A DNA stretch of 64,000 bases, taken from positions 36,608 through 100,607 of the forward strand of contig MU831850.1 in NCBI GenBank assembly GCA_029204225.1. The letters are read 5' to 3'. Below, piece by piece: positions 25,992 through 37,900 of the stretch; the stretch's first letter is position 1, and every line of letters begins with the position of its first letter. Origin of the DNA: Diphasiastrum complanatum. Its lineage: Eukaryota; Streptophyta; Lycopodiopsida; Lycopodiales; Lycopodiaceae. The translations under genes were made by a program, and so were the position numbers. The notes beneath the pieces are model-generated. The model saw only the letters and a list, made by a program, of their open reading frames with translations, searched no databases and was not told the DNA's origin.

Positions 25992-28900
25992 CATATGGAC
26001 TTGCATCGTGGGTCAAGATATTGGTTTGGATAGAGATCTTTTTACTGCAGCATGTTACTTTCCACCAGAGTCCTCGTCTTTTCTGAGGGTATTGGATCTC
26101 CATATCAGGATCTCTCACCAGATATTATCAGATTCTCAGAGTGGGGGCATATTCTCCTCATAGGGGATTTTAATGCCCGGACATCTTCGAGACAGACAGA
26201 GTTCTTCAACACCACTGATCAGCTGCGTGTTCGTGCCCTTGACAGTGATATGCTTCGGGTTACAAGGACCTCTGTGGACAGTTTGGGACCTACTACTTCA
26301 TATGGTGAGCACTTACTGCAGTTTGGAGAGGCACATAAGCTAGCCATTTACAATGGCTTACCCTGCTTGCCACATTCAGACAGTTATACATGCCACCCTC
26401 ACAGTGGAGGACATAGTGTCGTTGACTATCTCATGGGGTCACCATCCTTTGTACCCATAATCTTTGACTTCCATATTTCCCCCACCACCCTTTCTGATCA
26501 CTCATTTCTCTCCTTCGATATCGGCCACCTTCCACCCACTCATTCATCTACACTATCCATGCTTACCCGAGCACCCACGTACACATTTGATCCCACTTAC
26601 ATGCCACTATACCGGTAATCCTTGGCTTCACTTTTTGTTACGAGCTCGTAACCAGTGCCGAACCCTAGAGAACACAGATAGGTCAGATACCACAGTCAGG
26701 GTCGTGTCCAGTGTACATGACCAACAGGGCAAGACAGTGTGAGTAGTGTGCCCCAGCACGGTCCATAGCCATGGCGGGCCTAACACAGCCTAGGGACCCT
26801 GTCAGCAGGATAGGGCTCCCAGTTGGGTCCCGACGTGCAGTCGGCCACGTCAGTGCCACGTGGCCGACACTTGGCAGTAGCATGCTACCAGTCCTCACAC
26901 TGGGCTAGGAGGGGCTTACTCTATATCAGGGAGTAGGCAAGGTTGGGTGGATCAGTTAGTGTTTGCCCTATTGTGGTGTTAGGACCTATTACACTGGTAT
27001 CAGAGCCATCTCCATCCTAGGGAGTTTAGGAGCAGCAGTAGAGAAAGCTATCAGAAGATAGGAAAGATCTTGGAGATTCTCAGGAAAGAATTGAGGAGGA
27101 AAATCGCTGTGGGAACAGCTTTAAAATCCTTGAAATTTGCTGGAAATTTACAGTTGTTAGAGGCAATTTCCTTGTACATTTCTAGCGCTGACAGATCAGC
27201 TTGCATCCCTGATTTTCGAATGTTTTTATCAGATTTCTGAGCGGATTATGGGGACAGATCTGAGGACAGGTCCAGCGCTGCCAAATCAGGGTTGAGCTTC
27301 GATTTCGGAGTGAAGTTTCCGGATTTTGAAGTATTTTCAGGGCAGAAATTTTGAGGCAGATTCAGCGCTAAACAGGCAGGAGTTAAACTGTAGTTTGCTC
27401 CCCGATTTTTAGAAGTTTTTGCTCCAACTTTGGTGATCAGACAGAGGACAGATCAGCGACCAGTCTCCTATGTAAAATCTTGGATATTCAATTTGATTGG
27501 TAGTGTCAAATTCGAAAATTCTGGAGCAGAAACAGCTTTAATCAGACAGCGAGGGAAGGGGTCAAGACAATCGGAAGTTTGTTTCTTTTTCTTGGTACCC
27601 TGATCTCTGATTTTTCCGGACAGCAGATCTAAAAGCAGTGGAGGAAGAGCTGAAAGGGCTTTTCTTGATCCTCTCTGTGGAAGTACAGTCCTCAGAAACA
27701 GCTAAGTCATCTTTCCTTTCTCTTGTACAGTTGTAAATTAGTCTTTTAGACTTTTTTTCCTTCAGAAGTTAAGGTAGTTCTCTTTCAGTTCTGAAGATGA
27801 CCACTCCTCAGGGACCTGATCAACCCCCGGAGAGAGGCTTCGACGAACTTGAAACAGAAGCCTTGGCTTACAGAAAAGGGAAGGAACCTATGGAAGTAGA
27901 AGAACAGGAACAGTTCGCCGAAGAACTCGACGAACTGGTTACCAAGGAGCAATTCCTCCAATTGGTAACAGAAGTGGATGAACTGAAGTTGGCATTAGCC
28001 AATTTCAAGTCCAGTGTGGATGACTCGTTCGCTGAACTCAAAAACTTGATTTTGAGTTCCGCGAAAGGAAGCCTTCCCTCCACTTCTCAGTTATCTCCTT
28101 CTCCACTTCCATCAGTTTCGGGTGAGACTTTACGATCTCACCCCAGTGTTTTTAAAGATTAAAACCTCCTACTTTTAATGGGGAAGAGAAGGATAGAAAT
28201 GCAGATATTCTACAAACCTTCCTCAGCAAATGGAAGAACATTCATGCTCTTAAACAGACCCCTGGCCATTTGCAAGCTATTGAGGCCAGTCTTTCCTTAG
28301 GGCCTATGGCCTATAAGTGGTGGTAAAATCTCCAGGAGACTGGACAGACTCCCCGGTCATGGAAAGCTTTTGAAGAAGCTTTCCTAAGAGAATTTCTACC
28401 AGAGAATGAACTTGATAGAGCCTGGGAAGCCTGGGAAAGAACAGTAATGGACAAGTCCCTCATCCAATATATCTCGCAGTATTGAGAAGCAATTTTAAAG
28501 ATTAAAAATATGGATGACTATCAGAAAATCAGGGGATTTGTCCGTGGCCTCAAAGATGAATATAAAGTAGAGGTCCAGAGAAACTCGCCTACTACCCTTG
28601 AGCAAGCTCTCAGATATGCTCAAATCTATGATGATTCAGTGGGTAGGAAGAGGGCGAGACAACAGCCACTTTCTGAGCAGGCTTCTCAGAAAGACTTTCA
28701 ATTTTAAAAGAAATTTTTAAAAAGAAAGAATGAAGATAAATTTAAAGGTGAAGCTCCTCAGAAACGCCCTTCACTTAGCCCTTAAAACCAGATGATTTTG
28801 AGAAAGCCAAACAAGAATGTTTGTGCTTTGTGTGTATGGGCAAGGGACACACAGTCAGACAGTGTCCCAAGGGGCCTTTCACTAAAAAAGATAAGAAAGA

Positions 28901-31900
28901 TAAAAAACAAGTTCATCTTGTTCAGACTGTATGTTTCCCCAGTGACTCGGCAGCTTCCGAGATCAAAGTGTATCATGAAGATCATGAACACTGTTGCCAG
29001 CTAACCTCTGCAATGCTAGCGAGACCCTTCAGCTTTGGGCCGCATGACCTAGTACGTATGCATGGGAAAGTTGGTAACCAGTCAGTAAGAGTCATGGTTG
29101 ATGATGGGGCAACCCATAATTTCATCAACTACACCCTGGTTAAAAAGCTTAAACTACCAGAAGTACCTAGTCAGCATGGTACATAGTTTCATTAGCTAAG
29201 GGTGAAGATAAAAAAATATGGGAAACTATGGTAAGTAAGTTAAATCTTGGTATTCAGGGGTACCAAGATGAAATAAACTTTCAGATAATGCACCTGGATC
29301 GAACAGACATTGTTCTCGGGAGAGATTGGCTCTACAGTTTAGGACCTTCCCTCCACAGAAACTATCAGGAGAACACCCTCAGCTTTCAGCATAAAGGCCG
29401 AGAGATCCAGTTGCATGGGGAGCATGATGTTCCCAACAGCCCTATGGTCTGCAGTTCAGAGCTCTGTCAGCTAATCGGAGACGAAGACCATCAAGTATTC
29501 TTATGTGACTTTCAGTTTATTCCTGAAGTTTCTATTTCCAGTTCTATTCAGCAGAAAATCAGTAAATTAGAAACTTTATTGTCTAAATTTAAAGACGTTT
29601 TTCCTGAAGATTTACCACATGGTTTACCACCTAGCAGAGAGGTAGATCATGTAATAAACCTAGTACCAGGTACAGCACCTGTTTCTAAACCTCCGTATCG
29701 GGTCAGCCGAACAGAGGATGAAGAAATAACTAGGCAGTTAACAGACTATCTTGGGAAAGGCCAAATTCAGACCTGTAGTTCACCATGGGCCTCACCAGTC
29801 CTATTGGTGAAAAAGAAAGAGGGGTCTATGCGTCTTTGCGTAGATTACAGAGCCCTCAATAAAGTCACAATCAAGAATAAATACCCTATGCCTCGGGCAG
29901 ACGAGTTGTTTGATCAACTCGACGGGGCTAAGTTTTTCAGTAAAATAGACCTCAGATCGGGATATCATCAAGTCCGTATAAAATCGGAAGATGTCTCGAA
30001 AACAGCTTTTAGGACTCGTCGCGGTCATTATGAGTTTAAGGTGATGCCATTTGGGCTCACAAATGCTCCAGCTACCTTTATGACCTTGATGAACAGTGTC
30101 CTCAGACCATACTTGGGTAAGTTTGTAGTCATATTTCTAGATGACATCCTCGTTTATAGCAAAACGAGGAAGGAGCATCTAAAACACCTCAGAAAGGTGT
30201 TTCGACTGCTCAGAAAGCATAAGCTCTATGCTAAACAATCCAAGTGTGAATTCTTCGTTGAAGAAGTAGCATATTTGGGTCACATTATCTCTTCAGATGG
30301 GATTAAGATGGACCCAAATAAGGTTAAAGCCATACTCAGTTGGCTGAGACCTCAGAATATTTTGGAACTTCAAATCTTTCTTGGTCTGGCGGGATATTAC
30401 AGACGATTTGTCAAGGAATATGCTCAGATAGCAGTCCCTATGACAAATCTCCTTAAGGGGAAGGGAAAGGAGTTATTTGGGAGTCCGCACAGCAGGAGAG
30501 CTTTGATGCTCTCAAAACAGCCTTAGCTACAGCACCAGTTTTAAAAGTCGTCGACCCCAATCAGCCATTTGTGGTCGAAACAGATGCTAGCGACTTTGCA
30601 GTGGGTGCTGTGCTAACTCAAGGCGGACGACTAGTTGCGTTCGAGAGTAAAAAACTCGAGCCAGCTCAGACTAGGTACAGTGCCTATGAAAAGGAACTCT
30701 TTTCTATATTACATGCCCTTAAGACTTGGAGGCATTATTTGTATGGTGCCAACTTTGAGGTCCTGACAGACCATGAGAGTCTCAGATACCTTTGCAATCA
30801 ACCTGAGCTTAGAGGTCGGAAAGCTCGTTGGGCAGAGTTGATGCAAGAGTTTGACATGTCTATCAGATATAGGCGTGGAAAATTCAATACAGTAGCAGAT
30901 GCCCTTAGCAGAATGCCTATGATAAACGAGCTGAGTTTTACTCAGATTCGTAATGAGTTACTCGAGTCCTTGAGAGAGAAATGCCAGCATGATGCATTCT
31001 TCTCTACTATCTGGAACTCAGTCCAGAACAGACAGTTACAGACTCCAGAACCAGTTCCCGGGGCTGGTGCCAGTTCATCCAAGAATACGGCAGCTTCCGT
31101 TGAGGATGATGATGAGTCCGAGTATACGTCGTCAGATGACGTTGAGGATTCTGAGCCTGTATTACCCAAGCAAACCCTAGTGGTTGAGGGTCAGTTGACT
31201 CAAGGATTCAAATGGAAACAGTATTCCATTCAGGATGAGTACTTGCTCTATAGAGATAGAGTATGTGTCCCCAATTCAGAGGATTATAGGCAGCAGGTCC
31301 TATATGAATGTCATGACAATCCTAGCGCGGGACACCCAGGCATACAGAGACCTATGAGCTTCTTCGTAGGCAATTTTTCTGGCCCAGTATGAAAAAGGAC
31401 GTCCACCAGTATGTAACCAGTTGCCAAAAATGTCAAGTAAATAAAGCAGAGCGTTTAAAGGCAGGAGGGTTGTTTCATCCCTTAGAAATACCAGCTGGTA
31501 AATGGGAGAGTATCTCCATGGATTTTATAGTAGGCCTGCCTAAAACCCAAAAGGGTAATGACGCTATATGGGTCACAGTTGACCGTCTGACCAAAATGGC
31601 TCATTTCATTCCGACCAAAACAACCGTTAGAGCTCCAGAGTTAGCGAGGTTGTTTGTAGACGGGCTATTTAAATTGTACGGTCTACCTTCCGGCATAGTC
31701 AGCGACCGGGACAGTAAGTTTACTGGAAATTTTTGGAGGGCAGTATTCCATCATCTCCATACTAAACTTAATATGAGTACCACCGACCATCCACAGACGG
31801 ACGATCAAACAGAAAGGGTAAATCAAGTGCTGGAGGATATGCGTTGTGCATACGTCAGCAAGAAGCAGACTAATTGGGAGGAGTATCTCTCGATATTAGA

Positions 31901-34900
31901 GTTTGCTTACAACAGTACCAAACATTCAGCTACAGGATACAGCCCATTTATGCTGATGTACGGTTTTCAGCCACGCTCACCCACAGCTGTAGGGTTTAAC
32001 AAGAAAAAGTTGAAGCAGCCAGAAACTTTTTAGAGGACCTAAACCAGATGATAGAACATGCTAAGCGTAGCATTAGACAGTCCCAGGATCGAGCCAGGCA
32101 TTATGCAGATCCACACAGACGGGATGTGCAGTTCTCCACTGGTGAGAAAGTCTACTTGAGAGTCCCAGTTGACTCTAAAACCCTCAAATCAGGAGTGTGT
32201 GCTAAGTTGTCTCCAAGGTATTGTGGTCCCTTTACCATCAGTAGGAGACTAGGCGAGGTCACCGATGAACTAGAACTCCCACACAGCAGTAAGGTTTTTC
32301 CAGTCTTTCATGTAAGTCAGTTACGAAAAGCCTTAACCAGATCAGACAATCTGGTAGGGGACAGTGTTCTAGTTCTCCCATTGGATCCTCAACAACCTCC
32401 ACATGAACCAGAGGAGATTCTTGATAGTAGAGAGACGCAGACTCGTCATACTCTATACCGAGAATATCTGGTTAAGTGGAATGATCAGCCTGTTGAGAAT
32501 GCCACTTGGGAAAGAGGCAACGTCCTTCGCAAGATTTTTCCAGACTTTGTCTTAGAGGACCAAGACGGTTCTTAAGGGGGAGGGAGTGTTACGAGCTCGT
32601 AACCAGTGCCGAACCCTAGAGAACACAGATAGGTCAGATACCACAGTCAGGGTCGTGTCCAGTGTACATGACCAACAGGGCAAGACAGTGTGAGTAGTGT
32701 GCCCCAGCACGGTCCATAGCCATGGCGGGCCTAACACAGCCTAGGGACCCTGTCAGCAGGATAGGGCTCCCAGTTGGGTCCCGACGTGCAGTCGGCCACG
32801 TCAGTGCCACGTGGCCGACACTTGGCAGTAGCATGCTACCAGTCCTCACACTGGGCTAGGAGGGGCTTACTCTATATCAGGGAGTAGGCAAGGTTGGGTG
32901 GATCAGTTAGTGTTTGCCCTACTGTGGTGTTAGGACCTATTACACTTTTACACTCCTTTCCTCATGACAGTCCAGTCGACACCCAGGCTGCTTTTTTCAC
33001 CACCTCTTTCCACACGGTTGCATCACAAACCCTCCCCACAAAACCCCATCTCAAAAAGACTTGACGCACACCTCGACCATTGCACCCTCCATGGTACGAT
33101 ACCAAGTGCTGTTCTCTTCATCAGTTAGTAACCTATTCATTTATCCATGCCCCACATTTGCTTTGATCTTTTCGATGCTCCTACCATCGTGTTCTCCGCC
33201 ATAAGAAGCGTTCCTATGATGATTCTGAAGGGAAACGTCTCATTGACCTTCTTTTCAGTTCTTCTTCGGGTGCTTTTTGGCGTGAGTTCATTCCTCGCTC
33301 TCCACCATCTTTCTTGGAGGACCTCCGCATTTGGACTAATTATGCTACTGGCTTGTATATTGTCCCTACCGACTCACCTATCTCTATATCTCCACGACCA
33401 TCTAAGTTCTCCTTCTTTACATCTGACATGGTACTTGCAGCCATTACTTTAGCTTTTGAATCTGCATGCAACCAGGCGTGAAGATCTTTTAAATCTTCTT
33501 CATAAGCTGCTGTATTTATTACATCAGGTACATGCGGTTAGGATCGTTGTCCATGCCTGAAAAGTAGAAGTAGAAGCCATAGCTCTGATACCACCGTTAT
33601 AGAATTGAAAAAATAGAGATAGAAAGGATCGTTAAGTCGAGGTTTACCAACCTAGGTGTTATGTCCATGTCCAGTACAAGGGAATCGGAATTATTCCTGA
33701 CGTGGATAGCCGGTCACTCCAGTTGTATGTGGTTATTAGTTATGCTACGTCATTCCGGACGTGGTCGTATTAAATAATTAATAATCATATGAGGGCCCAG
33801 ACCTATAATTGGATATAGGAGCACATGCACGGTGAAGACTGCTTAAATGCAAGAATAGGAGATCAATAGCTCAATTTAGGTTGCATGGGGATCCTAAAGG
33901 GAATATTCTCTCTCTCTTGAGAAGAATAAGTCTAGTGGAAACTCGCCCATCCTCCTATTGTGAATTGTGATTCTTGAGCCAGTGTTTCCTCTCCTGTCTT
34001 GTGTTCTTCACTGTGGCTTGGGGGTGGATTGGTTAGGGTATTGACTAGCCTCTCCATATTGGTTGGGTGGTTCATGCTCCACAGGTGTCCTTTTGGTGTG
34101 CATGTGATTGGAATCTTGTAGATCTTCACTTGGTGGTTCTTATAGTGGTATCAGAGCTTGGATCACATCTACTAGGAGGTGGATCTTGAGTATGGAGAGG
34201 CTAGTCAATACCCTAACCAATCCACCCCCAAGCCACAATGAAGAACACAAGAGAGGACAGGAAACACTGGCTCAAGAATCACAATTCACAATAGGAGGAT
34301 GGGCGAGTTTCCACTAGACTTATTCTTCTCAAGAGAGAGAGAATATTTCCTTTAGGATTCCCATGCAACCTAAATTGAGCTATTGATCTCCTATTCTTGC
34401 ATTAAAGCAGTCTTCACCATGCATGTGCTCCTATGTCCAATTATAGGTCTGGGCCCTCATATGATTATTAATTATTTAATACGACCACGTCCGAAATGAC
34501 GTAGCATAACTAATAACCACATACAACTGGAGTGACCGGCTATCCACGTCAGCAATAATTCTGATTCCCTTGTACAAGACATGGACATAACATTCTTCCT
34601 CCCTTAAACCATTTCTATCTCTAGAAATGAAAACTAGGGAAATTCTTCTTTATGCTTTTGACCCTTTCCCATGAATCATCATCCTCAGTCCGTCCCTTCC
34701 ACATGATCAAGCACTAGATAGAACGATTTCTCAATTGTTTATCTCTGGTTCTGAGTACCTTTTCAGGTTCCAAAGGAACACTAAGCGATGACCCCTCCAA
34801 ATGGGTAAGATCTTCCTCTGAACCAACTACTTCACCTTCATTTAAACTTAATTTCAATCGGCTTACATGAAACACTGGGTGAGTTGTAGTCTTGTTCTGA

Positions 34901-37900
34901 AGATCTAGTTCGTAAGCTAAAGAACCAATTTTCTTTATAATCCGAAACGGTCCACAATATCTCGTAGACAATTTATAATGCTTCCCTGTACTCATAGTCT
35001 TAGAATCCACTCTAAGATATACCCAGTCATCAACTTTAAAATCTCTGGGAGACCTCTTAAGATCGGCATAGTGCTTAGCTCTATCCTGAGCTAAGCAACT
35101 TGGTTAGAGCTAAGCACTATGCCGATCTTAGATCCGCAACTTGGTTAGAGCTACCCTTGATATATCGGATCTCATGATCAAATTCCTGCATAAGCTCAGC
35201 CCAGCGAGCTTTATGACCCCTTAGATCGTTCTGATTACAGAAGTACTTCAGAGGTTGGTGATCCGTATACACTATAAACTGACTACCATAAAGGTAATGC
35301 CTCCAGGTTTTAGATGCATGTATCGCAACAAATAACTCTTTCTCCTGAGTTGTATAACGCAACTGAGGCCCCGTGAGTTTCTTGCTTTCAAACGCTATCG
35401 ACCTATCCTCCTGTAGAAGAACTGCCCCTATCGCCGAATCACTTGCGTCAGTTCGTACGACGTAAGGTATATCAGGAGAGTTTCTCAAAGCATTGGTTCA
35501 ATTCATCATTCCACTCAATAGGCTCGCTAGGTTGACCTCTCTTTTTCTTTTTATTAACTCTGCCTTTAGTCAAATTATTTAAGGGTGCTGCCACTTTAGC
35601 ATAATCCTCAATTGACTTACGAAAGAAAACTGTAAAAACGAGAAAAGATTTAACTTCTCTAACCGTCTTCGGTATCGGCCAATCAAGCACTGTCTTGACC
35701 TTACTCTCGTCAATCTCCAACCCACTGCGGGGGATCTTATGACCGAGGTACAACAACTCATGCTTAAAGAACTCACATTTAGATTCCTTAGTGTAGAGTT
35801 TCTCTCGTCTGAGAATATCTAAGACGGTCTTAAGATGACTCGAATGCTCCTTAAGTGTTCTACTGTAGATGAGAATATCATCTAAGAATACAACCACAAA
35901 CTTCCCTAGATATGGACGGAAAAGATCGTTCATCATCTGTTGGAACGTAGCTGGTGCATTCGTTAACTCAAAAGGAAGCACGAGAAAACAATTGTAGGTT
36001 TTGAAAAAACCTACAATTGTTATCAGCCAGTTATGAAGGTTTTGAACGTTTCACTTATTGGTTGATGATTGAATCTCGACTAATTTAAGCAAATTTTGCA
36101 TGTCAGGAAATCAATATGGCAGACGATAATGCAAATGCAGCTCTCGATGGTCAGGTGCCAATGCGTACCTATCTGCAAATTTGTCAGTCATTAAGCCAAG
36201 TGCTTAATGAGATAAACAATAGGAACACTTTACGTGATCAACAAATGGAAGTACTGTTAAATCAAGTGAGAGCTTTGTCTGCTCCGAATTTGGGCTTTCA
36301 GCCTGAACCATTTTCGGGGGAGAAAAAAGAGAAGAAGCCTGAAATTGTGGATGACTGGTTTACCAAGTGGACCGGTTATTTTAATTTACACGGAATTCCT
36401 GAGGAGAAAAAGATAGAGAGTGTTATTCTGTTCTTCCGTGGTAAAGCTTTGTCGTGGTGGCGTGATTTACAACCTAAACCTACCACCTGGGACGAGTTTA
36501 TGGAGGTGTTCAAAAAGTCGTTTGTGTTTGTGGACGACTCAGATTTTTACCAAAGATTTGTGAATTGCAAAATGGGTACTCGGAGTTTCGACTCGTACCT
36601 ACAAGATTTTATGAATTTGTGGAATAAAGTCCCCTCATTCGATGCAATACTGGCACTGTGGCAGTTTATCCTAGGTCTGACTGTAGATTATCAGAATGAG
36701 TGTAAGCGTAACGTGCTTCAAACCTTTGATGATGTAGTTCATGTCGTGAAAGCGTACGACTCCACGGTGGTGGCATTTAGGAAGGAGTTACAGGCTAATC
36801 CATCTGGATCATCCGGACCCAGCCAGAAAAAAGGGAAGAAAAGAGTTCGTGGAAATAAGAATAAAAATATTTCGACGAACTGGATCAAGCTGCATCGGAA
36901 TTTAGACAAAAGAAAAAGCTGTCCCGGAAAAAGGTTAGAAGGACCAATGTTTGTTTCCATTGTGGTCAGCCTGGACACGTTATGAAATTCTGCCCAGAAC
37001 GAAAGAAAGGCGCAGCTCAAGTGATTGAGGTGCCAGGTAAAGAGAATCTTAAGCTGGAATAAAATTAATTGTGAGTGTGATTGTTCTTTCAGTACTACTT
37101 CATTCTTGCCAAATGATTTATTTCGTTTGAAAGGCACTGTTAATGGACATGAAGTTAGTATTTTAGTGGACAGTGGATCTACTCATAATTTCATTAACTT
37201 TGGTCTTGTGCAGAGACTCGGACTCAAAACTGAAGCCAGTAACCATAGATATCGAGTATATCTAGCGTCAGGAGCGGAGTTGGAGACATGGGATGTGAAA
37301 GTTCCAAGACTCCCTGTTTGGATCCAGGACTATAGAGAGTTAATTGATTTCCATGTTTTAGATTTAGCACGTATGGATATTATTCTAGGTTACGAGTGGT
37401 TATTTAATAAGCATCAAATTAAAAAAAAAAATTGAGAAGCATGTTCTCTCTTTTCAGGAGGGTAAAGAAATAGTTACATTGTTTGGAGACAATTTTGTAC
37501 ATCCATCTGGGATGAGTTCATTTGCTAATGTAATGGAGATTTTTGATTCACAGTATGAAGCTTATTTTTTATTTGCTAAGCCAATTTTGGATTTATCTGA
37601 AATGTATCGTAGTTGTGAATTGTCAAAAATTCTTAACTCGGTAGACTTAGATCAGGAGCAAATTGAGAAGAATAAGTTACTGTCTAAATTCAAAGATGTA
37701 TTTCCAGAAGAATTACTTCATGGATTACCGCCGTCCAGATCGGTAGACCATAAGATTGAGTTAATTCCAGGTAGTCACCCTATCTCTAGACAACCTTATA
37801 GGTTTTCTCAAAAAGAAGAGGTAGAGATTACTAAGCAGATTGAATATTACCTGAAGATGGGTCATATTCAGCCAAGTAAGTCGCCTTGGGGCGCTCCTGT

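Larger units (their letters stand above)
26636..32944 (+). mobile_element. Gypsy chromovirus 1, complete boundaries, very young
   Basis: A 6.3 kb element flanked by CTTTT at 26631-26635 and 32945-32949. The two 358 bp LTRs (TGTTACGAGCTCGTAACC...TTACA) differ at one base in my comparison (T at the TTGTGG site of the left copy, C in the right). The primer site is at 26995 and the polypurine tract just before 32587. Gag, protease, reverse transcriptase, RNase H, integrase and chromodomain are all present in order. Despite its youth, the coding region is broken at several points by single-base indels and stop codons. It is inserted in sense orientation in a LINE within intron 6 of the peptidase gene. 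Confidence 0.95.

Noticed and set aside
26464-26898. ORFs across the Gypsy 1 LTR, repeated identically at 32634-32849
   Set aside because: Shadow frames in a non-coding LTR; both copies appear because the LTRs are near-identical.
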